Source: Anadara kagoshimensis (Eukaryota; Mollusca; Bivalvia; Arcoida; Arcidae). Taken from it: a stretch of DNA of 64,000 nucleotides. Location: contig CM037864.1 in NCBI GenBank assembly GCA_021292105.1, positions 39,337,486 to 39,401,485 on the forward strand, given 5' to 3'. Below, in pieces: positions 12,270 to 27,300 of this stretch; the stretch's first letter is position 1, and each line of letters starts with the position of its first letter. The translations under genes and the position numbers were made by a program. The notes below the pieces were generated by a model, which worked only from the letters and a program-made list of their open reading frames with translations, had not been told where the DNA came from and searched no databases.

Positions 12270-14738
12270 ATGAAGCCGGTTTTTCAGGGATTATTTATTT
12301 TATTTTGGAATTTTTTATTTTCTGTGGCTCGAAATGGTGAGTTATATCGAGTACGAGACATGTCAGAAAATGTCGATAAATATTTTTGTTAGTATGAATT
12401 GTAGTACCAAAAACGTGTTACAATTAACGGTACATATATCATATTGTCACCATTATTGTGTTTGTCTGTTTATCACAAACATGATATATATTTGTTTTTG
12501 TACAATATTGTATATCTAGCTCACCTGGTCAACAACTTTGCTGCTTACACAATTTAACACATGGTATCTCTACTCATGGCAAGACTATGTGTTCTGTGTT
12601 ACACCTAAACGTTTGTTTAAAACCATGCGCATGAAAGTTTTCTAGTTTTATCAAATTTATATGAATTTTCTTTGCATTAAAATGTAACTTATAAGACTGT
12701 TAATTGTAATTCTACTTTTAAATTGTTTTGCACACCTTAGCTAATTCATCACATCTATGTTTTCATTACTTTACTTACTGGCACGTTTAAATTTTTAGCA
12801 AAGTCTGTGTCCTAGGTGACATCACTTTTGTGTATTTTGAATATACAAGATAAGGTTATGCGACAAACTGTTCAGTCGAAACGCTTGTAGAGTAGGATTT
12901 TTAAATGTGGTTATATGACAAAATTCAAGTAACAGCGAATTTAGATTGAATGAAAACAATTCCTTTCCTTAATTTATTACTGATATACACTGCAAAAATA
13001 ATGCATAGTGACTTGTAATTAAAACACGAGTAATAAAACCTTCTGACTTCGATATTTCTTGTTAACAGCCCTATAACCTTTGACCTAAATACAGTTAATT
13101 TTCTATGGCGTTTAAATGACGTTTGTCAGCAAAACCAATACTTCATAATTATCTCAAGACTTTTTTGACGTCACATAATCGACTGAGATGTGACTAATGG
13201 CATGATTATTGAGACTTTTGAAAATTGTCTTTGTTTTACTATACACTAAAACAGAAGGTTATTTTGCATTTATCCAACGTCTTCATTTGCATTTAGACTG
13301 ATGTCATTTCCCTAAAGCACTTTAGAATCAATGAAATGTGTTCAAACACATGTTACCATTTGTCTAACTTGTTTGTTTTGTTGTTTTTGGTATAGCAGAT
13401 TGATGGGTAGGTTAGATGTCATATTGGGTAATGCCAAATTGGACCATTTCGTCCGGACAGACCTCCCCAAAGTTATAGTTCTTTCATCAAATTTTTAAAC
13501 TTAGCAATGGAAAGTGGATTGTCTGATCAAAACAAAAAATTAACAAAGTTATGACATAACCCAATCCTTTAAACTCATGTTATGTTCGTATACCAGATAT
13601 TGGCACTCCACTGTTTTCATCATACGATTTGAGCCATGAGGATGTAATTGTTCACTTTTGTGTTATATCAAAAACAAACATAACAGTCAATCACAATCCA
13701 AGAAGAAAAGTAAACAATTTTATAAACAATTTCTGGTAAATGAAGTCAAACACGCGAACTTTCACTAGGGAAATGAGACCGGGTGCTCCGGAAGGGTAAA
13801 TCCCTCCTGTCTAGCTAACCCGACAATTATATACGAAGCTGAATAATATACTAACAATACATTGTTATACCTCGCAAACGAAGTTTAGGGGTGTATAGGA
13901 ATCACCCTGTCTGTCCGTCTAGTTGTCCTTCCTAATATCGTGTCCGCTCCATATCTTCCATGTCTATGGATGCATTTTGATCAAACTTGGTACAAATGTA
14001 AACCAACATGAGACAATGTGTCGCATACCAAATGTATGTACATACCACGAAGGTCAAGGTCAGGAGGTTAATGTTTGGGGCGGGGGTATTTGGCACTCAA
14101 GAGACAGTTCTAGTTGTTTTAACTTACTTATAGACATTGTTGTTTTCAGATGTTAATATTGCAGTTGTAGAAGAGACATTTGTTGCTACCTCTCTGCCAG
14201 ATTTTGTAAAATATGAAAAAAATAACAAAACCAACAAAGTAGGGGAGGCGGGTACAGGTGTACCTAAAGAAATTGACTTTACGGTCACTTTGGTAGATGA
14301 CCAATCACAAAATACTAAACCAGTAGTGTTAAATTTAAAAAGAACACATTCCAAAAACGAACTTAAAGATGTTTATGTTTCGAGGCAGAATTCGAAAGGA
14401 GAAAATGTCCTTGTAAAAGAAAACATACCGATGGATGAGGTAAGTCGTGGTATTAGTATTAAGTGCTAAGGCAAATAGGCTCAAGTTTTATCCTTAACTA
14501 AGATTTCTCTTACCTTCAAATTTTGGCAATATTTGATTTTACTATAAATAAAGATTTTCAAAAATTAGAAAAAATGTAATAAGATTAAAGCCAATTAAAG
14601 GTAGCTTCAAATTGACACATTAAACTAATAAATGTCTTGAAAAGTAACAAAATTATTTAGGTTTCAAATTTTCAAAATTTTAAGTTACAAAAACCTTAGT
14701 TATACTGTGTTCAATGACACAAATATTGTCATTACATG

Positions 14739-14818
<80 letters not shown>

Positions 14819-17800
14819 TTAATTATTTGTTTTGTCTTAAATTCACATTTTATATAACATCCGGGTTGTAGTGGGCGTCAGAATCATACGAAATGATCGT
14901 TTTAAGTTAACAAAACAATACAAGAGAGAGAGAGAGAGAGAGAGAGAGCTTAATAAAAACAACTGAGCTAACAAGAACTTTTTGCGTCAATAATGTAATT
15001 CATCTTAAGTTGATGGACATAAACCACTGCCGGTTTCCTATAACAATAAAATAATGACGTCATACGGTAGTCGAGTCTCCGGGATATATTTTGCACGAAA
15101 TATGTTTTTATAATAAATTTACATATAGTATTTGGTTTTTACGTATAAATAACGAACAGAGAATTAAAAACTAAAAGGGAGTTTTACCGGATGTGTCTCT
15201 ATTCATTTTTTAAACTTTAGAATTAAATGTTACAGATATTTTATATGTTGTCAATTTGGTGGTTTATTATCCTTTTATTTAAAATCCTAGGTAAAGGTTC
15301 AACAAAAGCCAACAGTTCTGAAATATGTTTGGTTGGTCAACACTAGGTTTCGATTTCATTTTAAACGAATGGAGTTTGTTGCACACGCCACAACCGTTAA
15401 TAACGTATAAATTTACTCTTGAAATGTTCCTCTCTTCCTTCAGCTTTTAATAGAGTCCAACCAGTCATAAACGCCACCTCAATATAAGGACCACATGCCC
15501 ATAAAAGCAACTTTTACTGGTTCCCTTGGGTGACCTTTATATACAGGTTTCACTGTACAAGGTCTTCAAAAAAAACATCGAACCACATTTAATTTCATTT
15601 TATGTGAAATGCACTTACGTGCATTGAAGTTTTCAGTGTCCGACTAGATAAATTCTAAAGAAACATGAGCTGGTAGGCTGTGGTAAGATTAAATTAATGT
15701 TATTTTTTTTACTTCAGGATGTTGCATTATTCGAAGATAAAGAGAGGGGAGGCGTGTTTACAGTTAAATGTAAAGGAATGGAAAATGGAGACTGTGAACC
15801 AGAACTTGTGAGTGTTATAGAGATCATAGATACAGAAACTGAATAAATATACTAGCCCATGTCCAAACCGCAGTCTCAAGCAAAGTAAAAACTTTAAACA
15901 CTGGCAAATTAAGTCAAACACATGAACTTCCACCAGGTAAGTGAGGCTAGGTGATCTGGAAGGGTAAGGTAAGCACCTCCTGCTTAGCCAGCTACTTTAC
16001 AAGGCTCTATGTACATGTACTGTGTTTTATCGCCATGTCTTATTTTATTATCACTTATGCTCACGTTTTTAAACTATTTCATTCAATTGTCTAAAATAAA
16101 TTTTTAAAAAATCTATTTTAGCTTGGAAGTTTTTACCATGATGGTTCAGAATTCGACCTTAAACCAGTGACAGAAAACTCGCCAAAAAGAGTTAAACGAA
16201 AAGTTCGGCAACAGAAGAAAAACATAGACAAACATCTGAAAGAAAGACGAAAATTAAGACGAAATTTTAAGAAATCAATGAAAGCTGCAAAAGAAGCCAA
16301 AAGAAAACGAAAGCAAAAATTATACGTTGTACAAAAGAAAAATAACGACAACATCGCACCAACCAAGAACGACTATGAACCCAGGGTTTACTTGCGAAGA
16401 CTACTAGGTAACACATATTTACATCAACTTGACTTCCTGTGCCGCTGCCCTCTAAAGTACCCATATGGCACTTGATACTTAAAAGGCTTCTCCAACTTCT
16501 TTACCTCCTACCAATCCTCCTCCTCCTCCCTTCTTCTTCTTCTTCTTCTTCTTCTTCTTCTTCTTCTTCTTCTTCTTTACTTTCTATTTCTGTGAGCTGA
16601 TGCGGTGATCACTAAATTAGAGAGAAATTGAATTTCACCAAAACGAAGAAGATGGTCGTCTTTCCTAATTTGTTGAAATTTCGTGCTTTCTTTTCGTTTT
16701 TGAAAATCCATAGTGCACATATATCTTTTAAGAGTTACTTCTCTTATTTTATTACTTTTGATACAATCATAAAAGATGGAGATATCACATTTGTTTTATT
16801 TTGTGTTATTTAGATAGAAAAATGAAAACCAAACACATGAGGAAAAATAAAAACAAAAACAGGACAGGGACTGGTGATGCAATGGCATCTGCAAGCGATA
16901 GCGGTCCAACATCAAACATCGATCAACAACAATCCCAAGCAGCAGTGTTAACGGTTGCCAGGATGACAGACGCTGATGGTTCCGCAATCTTGCAGACGAC
17001 ACGTGAGACGACACAAGAACCCGCAGCTGTACAACAAACATCAAACACGATTAGTACAGCTGAATTCCATTATGGAGTAGAGTTACTTATTGTAGTCGAT
17101 TTCTCCATATATGACAGGTGATTATCGTCATAACAACGCATGATTATGCTCATAACAACGCGTGATAGTTACTGGTGTTCGAAAGTATCCGGTCATGAAA
17201 AGTTTTAACCATACTTCCTCTTCTTTACCTTCATTTTATGAGACCATTTAAATCTTGAATCCTGGTTCTCACAATCGTTTAGGATCATATGGAACCCTAA
17301 TATAGTTTCTTTATACCTCAATCTAGAAAAGCAATTTCAACAAAACTGGTTTTAAAATATAATTTTAAAATCTCGAAGTGAATATATCTTAAAAAAATAG
17401 AACGTATTAGTAGTAAATTATTATTCTTTAAAATTGTTTTTCAATTGTTTTTATGTTTTGTAAAATGTCAGGTCACAACTTGTGTAGAGTGGTATAGATG
17501 ACTTAGAATCACCGTAGATACGTTAAGAAAACTCGCTACCGTAATGAGTACAAGTTACAACAAATAAATTTGACAGTCTACATAACCAAGCTATGCACTT
17601 GGTCATTCTTGGCATTATTGGTCATAAAAGCATGATGTTTTACTATTTATCTTTTTACAGATTCTATAGAGAGAGTTTAGTGACCGATCCAGTACAAAGA
17701 GACATTGACGCAAAGAAAGGTATAAGAAGATATTTTGCTCATATTGTAAATGGGGTAAGTTGAAACTACACATATAGCTAGGTCATTTCAATATAACTTT

Positions 17801-18305
17801 TTTGTATTCCAAAACAGTCGTCTAGTGTTGTAGAATTAAAACTGGTATAATATGTAGTTTTTTTTTAATCTTCACTTCCAATAGCAACTATTAACAATTA
17901 TAGTACGTTTATGGTACCATGGTAAACTTTCACAAAAGAACTTATATGAAAAGTTAACCTGGCAATACCCACTGCAATCAGTTTTGTTTTCTGAATAGGT
18001 ACGTTATTGGAACTACATGTTTACCTTTGATGATGATAATCCCATTTAGATATTAAAATAAGGTCATGGAAAAATTGTATTTTAGTATCGAATTTAAAAA
18101 TTACCACAAGACACCAAGTGACATTTACGTGCAGCTCGTATTTGAATCAATTCCACATGTATATTGGAGATCAGTACTCTGCAATTTCTTCACTCAAACT
18201 AAGATATTCTATTAGAATCAGATCTGTGATACAGTGACATGTACTTGAAGGGATTTTGGCACTATTTAGCAATATTTAGTGTTCTTCCTAATTTTGTTCC
18301 TTTAG

Positions 18306-18346
<41 letters not shown>

Positions 18347-21300
18347 TCTTTATTTATTATAATGACCTCTTCGTGATACTTCGCTATTGTTTTAGTGTGA
18401 TCTTGGTATATCTAGCTGGTTAGGTGCATCGATTATTATCAACTGAAGTTTCTATATATTCAATTTTGTTTTGTTTTCAGATGGACATAAGATACAGACA
18501 GATAGTACATCCAACGTTCACTATTGGTGTCAGTGTAATAGGATATTTTGTGGCTGATGTAAGTATTGTTTTTTGTGGGTTTTTTTTTAGATTTTTTGAC
18601 TTCAAGATAGAACTTAGATTTACGCCTTTGCTACGAAGTTTTCTCATAATTTTGTTTTAGCTTTCTCATATTACAGTCTAATATTCATGTTAGTTCCTGA
18701 AGTACCGTCAAATGTCTTTGTAAAAAAGAGAAAAATTGATTTGTATTCAGACAAATATGATTTGTTTTTCGTGCTTACCATTCTGGTAAATTTTCATTAC
18801 TAGCAACATTAGTTAATTACAAGAGATTAAAGGCATTTATTAACATTTAGCATATCTAAGCGACATACAGTACAGGGTGACCATCTCCAATGGATCCATA
18901 GATGGTATGGATCTGGTTAAAATTATTGTTAATGGTTGTGGGTCTGGTTTATCATTTTTAGAACCGTAGCTAAACTTAAAACCTCGACTTTGAATAGCTA
19001 GGTATGAAACTTGGGCGCTCTAGGCCAAAGCAGTAAGCGATATCGTCGATAATGTTTCTTCACAATACTACAATTACTTTTACAGTCGCCCAGTAAATCA
19101 GTGTGGACATCTAGTGGGCCAGTACAACCTAGACAGCCTGTTAACGTAACATTGGCTCTTCAAAGTTTGAGTGATTGGCAGAGAACCATGAAATCTATGC
19201 CACGACATGACCATATGATGCTATTTACCGCGTAAGTATTGTAAATAATGCGGGAAAAGGAGATAACAGATGTTTGAAAAAGCTAACAAAAGAAGACAAA
19301 ACTATCAGAAATGCTGCACAAACGAATGAAATAAAAGTGAAGTGGAGTAATGGTGTTTTACACCTAGGTCATGTATCAAGTTTTTGGATGGTGAACAGCG
19401 GCTTAGCGTGAAAGGAATGAATGTGCAAGCCTAGTGCCAAAGCCACCGAACGCGCCGTAGTCGCGTCCTTACTAAGTTGTTACATGGGGCATGCTTCATT
19501 CACCCCTGGAAAATTTTGTAAAAATGGGACACTATTTGGTGCATTTTTCTGCATTCTATATCAATATTTACATGGAGAAAAAGGGTTAAAATATTTTTCA
19601 TTTTCACGAGTCCTTCCGACGAGACATAAAAACTTATGCCCGTCTCGCAGTGGGTGTTGCAACGTTAAATACCTTAATTGCACATTGCCCTGAGCACACT
19701 GCAAAGGTCAAAATTTCTGTCACTTCATCTACAGCTGGCGACGTCTCGATATTTATTTTAACTGAAGGAAACAGGAAACGGAGAAAAATTTCCAACCATT
19801 GGCAGCTTTCCCACACTTAAATCAGTCCGTGAGATACCAATCTGGACGATGAGAAAAGTTGCTGTTTGGAATCGCGCTTTAAACAATTCAGAAATGAGAA
19901 AACGATTACAAGATAAACACAAGGCCAATGCTTATCTAAATCTTCAACTGTTGTCAATTAGCGTTAATTCTACATCAAGTATTTTACAAAAGGTCATTTT
20001 ACACAAAAATAAACTTTCTCCCTCTACGACAGACATTGTACATTGTAAGGTAAATGCATTTTGTATATTAACTGACGAACACATTTATATGAATTCATAT
20101 CATATTCGCAAATTTTTATATTTTGAATATATATATATATATATATTAGAGAAAAAATATCTTATAATAGTGTCGAATGGAATGCAGTTAAGCTAAGACT
20201 TTCCAAAAAACGTGTCGTATTTCCGTATTTTAAGCATATCATCCACTTTTTCTATTGTAGGCATGATCTTTATTATTCTGCATCATTTGATCAAACTGAC
20301 TTCTCAGTGGCAGGTAAGAATATCACATATGTTTTGTACTCTCTCTACTCACTCTAGGCTTTTGTAAGTAACTTAGATATTTTCTTTAAGTCAATATGTT
20401 GTGAATGAAAAAGAAAATAGTTAACTATAATAAAACCGGGGAAATAACAAAATAAGCACACACAATAAAACTGGTGACCATTTTTGAAACCATTATATTT
20501 TTATTGCATACTCTAAATAATGAACCAGAAACTATTTTTTGACATATACTTATTTATTTATTTATTTATTACACAGGATTTGCAAATGTAGGCGCCATTT
20601 GTTATCTTGATTTGGAGGGTTTTACCAGTGTATCATTAAATGAAGACTTGGGCGATTTTGCAAGTGTACATACAGCAACACACGAACTGGCACATAGGTA
20701 AGTGTTGTAGAATATCTCACATGTAAATGGTAGATCATTGATGTTGTAATGTGTGTTTTATATATGCACTCGTTTCCTTTAACACATGTACGTTTTGCTA
20801 GTAATTTTGATCCCAATAAGAATCTCTTTTATACTATAAAATTCACCTAAAAATGCAAAATTAGATTTAACCGTTGTTTCTCAAGAACATTTAACCAGAA
20901 AAACATATATTACAGAATCTTGAACAAGGAACAGTGCAGCGTGTATGCTTTTTCAAATGCAATGGTTAGTTTCTATTACGACAATATCCAAACATCGTGT
21001 TTAAATCCTTATATATGTATTACGGTTTGAAACTTCAATAACTGAACTACAATCCAAGAACATTTTATCGATGTTATTTTAAATAATTCATATTTCGTTT
21101 TCAGTCTTGGCGCATCACATGATGGTGCTAATCACGACCCGATTGCTAAGAACTGTTCAGCAGACGACCATTATATAATGTCACCGAAAAGTGGAGTTAC
21201 TACAGACCTCACCAAAGAAAATCCATTCAAATTTTCAAAATGTACTATTGACGCTATCGAGCGTTTGGTAGAAATGTTGGATCGGTATGTATTTTATTTC

Positions 21301-24300
21301 TGCTTTATCCACTGACTACTAAATAAGTAGGCATACGCAGAAATCGAGGCCCGATCTGAAGGGTTATCTGCCCTTACATTAGAAGTCGTCCTATACTGAC
21401 CATCTTTATATACGGCTACAGGGCTAAAGATGATAGTTTTGTTCAGTCGAGCGTGACTTGTTAGATAATTCCAATTTGTGAGAGCAATAAGTAATTACAG
21501 ATCAACAAAAATCTAATCGGGGTTTTATATCTCTCTGGCTAAACACAGACAATGATTGTTTCTGAACTTGTAAAATCACTATAACCACGTCATTGGACCT
21601 TTACCCCGGTGTCCGTACAAAGTCCACTGAGACAACATGAAACAAACTATACAATATTACTAGAGGTTGTTTAAGTTTATAAAAAATAAATTTTTAATAA
21701 AAAAAAACATATTAATACATGTCAGAATCACAATCCAGAAGCAAAAAAATTGAAGCTGACAAGTTAGTTTTGACACGTAAACTTCCACCGGGGAAGTGAG
21801 GCCGGATGCTCCGGAGGGTAAACACCTCCTGTTTAGCTAGCTACATCCGCTTTTATTAAAATTAAAGTTAGGTGAACGGAACATGAAACTATATCTGATT
21901 ATTAGTTGGAGTAAGATTTTACTTGTCAAAATTTTCTCTTAATTCCAAATAGAATAATAGTGTGAAATCCTGTATCTACAGGAAGACTTTTAAGAACAAA
22001 TTGTAATTAAACTATATAAGAACCATACTTAGCGCTAATCACCGTATAAATATCTGGGCCATAGCTCCAATTGATACCTTAATACATCTAATAACATTTA
22101 ATTTAAAATTAATTAAAATACTTACAAATTACCTTAAGAAACCAAATATTATAAACAAACATACTATTTCATTTCCAAATCACAATCCCAAAGCGAAGTA
22201 AATACTTGAAACTGACAATTTATGTTTAACACGTGAGGCCGGATGTCTCGGAAGGGTAAGCACATTCTGTTTCACTTCACTTAAGAAATGTATGTAATAT
22301 TGATGTTTTTTTAAATTATAGCAATAGCTTTAATTGTATGACGAATGAGGTGATTACGTATATGGAGTCTGAATTTAACGCCACCATCTCAGAAATGCCC
22401 GGTCAAATACTCGGACCTAATGAACAATGTAAACGAAAGCTGGGCTCCAACTCATTCTATGGATGGGTAAGTTACATATCTTTGTACAACTGATTTTTAA
22501 AAAATACCCACACCCCTCACAACAAAGTTTTACTATCACGCCCGATCTACAATACATATACATGCTTCCTTGCCATAATTTCCGTTTTAATTCAAAACTG
22601 TACGATGATAAATATTTCTTGTATTGAAAATCAACTTACTTAACATTATACAATGATCAATGAATTATTGAGAGTCCACTTGTCTGAAATGTCTTTTGGA
22701 TATCATAGTGTATGTCTTCAACAAGATGAACATTGTCAAAAAAATCTGGACATGGCAAATTTTTTATCACAAAAGTTTTACTATTCTAGCGCAATCAAAT
22801 GTTTTTTAAACTCTAATTTTACAGATTTATGTAAAGTCAGTTGTGAAAACTTTATTAGTAGTCGCTATATGTTCTGAAACTTCAGTGTAATAAATGAGGC
22901 TAGTTATTTTAAAATGCCTATCGAGGTTGATCCTCCCAGGATAGTGTGTCAAATTGTAGTTTACCTTGGTATATCACTATATATACATTAATTTAAATTA
23001 ACCTGTTCATTCACAATTCAGGGTGGAGCTCTTGGCGAATATAGTGACATTTGTACCAACATGGCATGTAGGATACCAACTACTACTAAAAGTTATAATG
23101 TATACTCTGCTGTTAGAGGCACGTCGTGTGGAGACAAAAAGGTAAGTTGAATAAGAAAGGAATATATTATTATCAGATATCGCAGGTCAATCATAGTAAG
23201 GTTTTACGGATTTTATCATCAAAATAAAAAAACATTTAAGACTATAAAAAATAAGTCATTGAATTTTATTTCTTCATCTTATTGGCTTATCGGATGAAAA
23301 AGATTATTAATAACCGGCAATACCATGTGCTCTATATTATAACGATAATAAAGTAAGTTTATTTTATATCATCAGTTGTTGTTATTCACTTTTACTTTCA
23401 ATCAATGGCTCGAATACTTGTCTAAATTCCCATGGACTTTGAGCTATCGAAGTTCTACTGTACATATTAACTCGATATCGTAACATTATTTCGCGAAAAA
23501 TGTAATTATCAACGACAGTATTATATATGTTTTAAATTAACTTGTTTCATGTCTTTAAGCTTTATTCGCCAGTTTTCAAAGTTTTTATTGTGCTTTTTTA
23601 TTATGGTTAGGACATGGATTTGTATGCATGTTTTGATTTACTAAATCAGGAAGTAAAATGTTTAACTGAATCCATATAGAATGTGATGTTAATAAATGTT
23701 ATTGTCTTATTGCAGTGGTGTATAGATGGAATATGTACAAGGAGTAATGAAGCCCCATCTAAAAATGGTAAGACTACTCACAAAAAAGTTACAAACAAGA
23801 AGTTTATTATTCGTTTTATGTAATTATCCTACAAATATATATTGTATACGTGTACATCGGGTTGTACATATATTTGTTTTTGTACAAGCAATGCTAGGGA
23901 CTACTTTTTATGCATTTCTGCAATTTTTACAGGAAAAGCTTAAGGTCATTTGCATCCTTACAAACCATGACTGTTGTACAATATGATATAAAAATATACT
24001 TTTAAAATAATTTTGTTTGCTATCTATTCTGTAGATCTAAAATATTTTTCTATACACAAATCAAAATTTTAGTCGATGTTCATCTTTTTACTTCTAGAAT
24101 CATGTGTACATGGTGATTCTGAACGAATAATTAGCAACAAAACCTGCTCACAGGCGATTGCGGAGTTACCTGGTAACTGTTACCATGACTTCTACCGTAC
24201 ACAATGTTGTGCTTCATGCAAGGATGTCTACAATGCATCTTATCCTGAAGGTAATTATACTTTTTTTAATCAATACAGTTATTCATAATAGAATATGGAG

Positions 24301-27300
24301 AAAATTTGTCCTTTTTTCTACATATTGCGTGAGAAATTGCACAATTTTGAGGAAATTTTTTTTAGTTTATGTCGCATAAATCTAAACAAATTAAAAAACA
24401 ATGTTGTCAGTAAATAAATGTGTTTGTTTTTGGCGGTCTGAATAATACCAAAAATTATCAGTTACCATATTTTAGTAACAATTAAGTTGTTTCAGAGCAT
24501 ATAGCAATATAGTTTCCAAAAACGTTGACGGAATATAAGTTGACTAGGGTCATAATCAGGAATATACAAAGATGGATGCATCTTGATGTTTTGACAATCC
24601 TGTACCGACAGGTATATCCAAATATTTTACCATTATTTTTCATATTCATATTTTCCATCTGTTACCATAAATTTAAAAGTGAAAAAGATGCAGGAGCAAG
24701 GATGAGCTTCACAAACACATATAAAGGTCTTTAATACAATACATAGGCTTTCAATAGTCGTTTAAACTACATCCAAAATTAATAAAATGCAAATCTATAA
24801 CACACACCAGCCAACAGACATAACAGTTGAAGTCGGGTCACAAAACAAGTCACTGGAGTAGAAAATTTTCAGTTTTAATTTTCAAAGCACAACGGACGAC
24901 ATGTAAAAGGTGTACCGAGGATGTGGTCAAAGTACTTTTTATGTCCGATTTCCAACAACCAATAAAACAACAGCGTAGTTCAATTGTCTATATGTAATAA
25001 AGCATCATTTTAATTTTTAGTTTTATATTTCTACATTAAGGTTGTAAATATGGTGATCGTTACACTGACTGTGCAGTGATGAATAAGATACAGTGTTATG
25101 AATATGAAACTGAATGTTGTATGACATGCCCAAAATACGACACAGGGGTACCACGTAAGTATCAAAATTTATATATTTATTACCAAACCCGCCCCAATCC
25201 CTCACCACCAGACAGTCGCCCCGGAACACAACTCCCCACCAGCAACGCTCAGATTTTGTTTCATTCTAGTTGAACTTTATTCGCTCGTTATTCCTAATAG
25301 TCAATATCAACATGCCGTTTTGAGTATAAAGTGGTCATTGGACTTAACTGAAATTTGAGAAAAAAACATTAATTTGTCCAGCTTTAAAATTTTTGTTGAA
25401 AACCCAAAAACTTAATCATTCATTGTCTGTACTGAAAAGATATTCTGTCCATGTTTATTAGTTCATATGAAGTTATGATATCTGGTAGAAGGATTATTGT
25501 TATTTAAAGTGTGGACATGTTTTCTTTAAAAAAACATGTGTTATAAATTTCCCTTCCGGAGCACCGGACCTCACTTCCCTGGTGAAAGATAACATGTTAC
25601 CTTAATTAGTCAACTTTTCAATTTATTCAACTTATTTTAGGATTTGAACATGGATCCGTGTTTTTGTGTTGGGTTGTTCTTTTACATATCTGATTTTCTA
25701 TTTTAGATTGTAAGTATGGAGACAAGTGGTTAAACTGCCAGGTGACATATTGTAATAATCAAACGTATGCTGAACATTGCTGTAAGACATGTAATTACAT
25801 ACCGCCAACAACAACAAAAGCGCCACCGACTACAACAACACCTAAACCCACAACTACAACAACAAAAGCACCACCACCAGGGTCTCTATGTGTACAACCT
25901 GGTGCTCTAACACACGGAGTAACATGCAAACAACTACAAACGCTGTTTTCATCATGGGGAAGTGATATCTGTCAAGTGGCAAGGTTTAAGGATGATTGTT
26001 GTGGATCTTGTAAGTATTTATCTAGTTATCATGAAAACTTTTGATGATATTGATATCTTTTCAGTATTTTGGAAAAAATTGGTTTCACAATATTAGTCCA
26101 AGCACTACTGATGAGGAATTGTATTTTGAAACGACCGTCTAGTGCTGTAAAATTAAAACTGGTATAATAATTATGTAATTGATACAATTCAATGAGCTTA
26201 TGAATACTCGAAAAACATAACACAGTAATTGTGACAGTGAATGGAAATCGCTAAAAATTTATGTTCATTAATTGTCTTTCTTAATTACCTATTATTTAGT
26301 ATTAATTATGTCAAAGAGCGAATTACAAAAATGTTTTAGCCTATTCCTTTTTGTTAATAGGACATGTAACCAATGTTAATTTACGATTCACATGAACTGG
26401 TAGAAATAAAAACAATCTCCGTTATTACAAATCGATGTAAATCACAAACAAGTCGTGATTTGGCGTATTCAACGCTTACGTTTGTTCTCTGCTGATTCGA
26501 CTTCGAACTGTATTCAGATTATAGTCACATGTTTCTTTCACTCTCAATTTTGATTGCACACGTGGCGGGTGTAGCTAGTAAAAAGGATGTGTTTACACTT
26601 TCGGAGCACCTGACTTTACTTCCCTGGTTGATTTTCACGTGTTTAACCGATCTTGTCATTTTTAAAGTTTTGACCTTGCTTCTGGATTGTGATTCGGACA
26701 TAGATTAGTATGTTGGTTTTAATTTATTATTCAGTAAATTGTTACATAGACTTTGTAGAAAATGTGACGTACTTGTGCCATTATTGTTTTTGTTTCAACT
26801 AAATACACATCTAAAACGTATTATCTACCGGTGTCTGTTAGATGTGCTTTTGTTATAACTTTCTTGTAGTGTGTTCCTTCAAACTCTGTACATTACTAGG
26901 GACATAAGTTTATTGACACAATCTTGTTATTCTTTGTTTCATTTCCAATTCGGTGATGCGTTTAACACTAACACTTTGTATAATGATATCATTGTTTATT
27001 TTTTTATTTAGGCTGTATAGATACATCACCTTTATGTAACAATTTACATATGTCTTCTTGTTACAACTCTACGATACTAGCAGCATGTCCTTGTGGATGT
27101 AAAGCATTTGAAACGGGCATTCCAGGTAAGGAAACATTTAATGCTATATACAATTTAATGGTCTTTAACAGTGCTTCACATTCTTTAGGTTCGAATGCCA
27201 CTACACTAGAGTAGATTCTAGTAAGAGAAAATTTGTCAGTTTGTGTGTTGTAGGTGCTTTACGCCATGCGGCTCCAATTCCCTGCCCATATCAGAACTTA

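Noticed and set aside
19421..20196. Two open frames (90 and 115 codons) within gene B introns
   Set aside because: The first overlaps a SINE relic; the second spans ordinary AT-rich intron sequence with no splice support.
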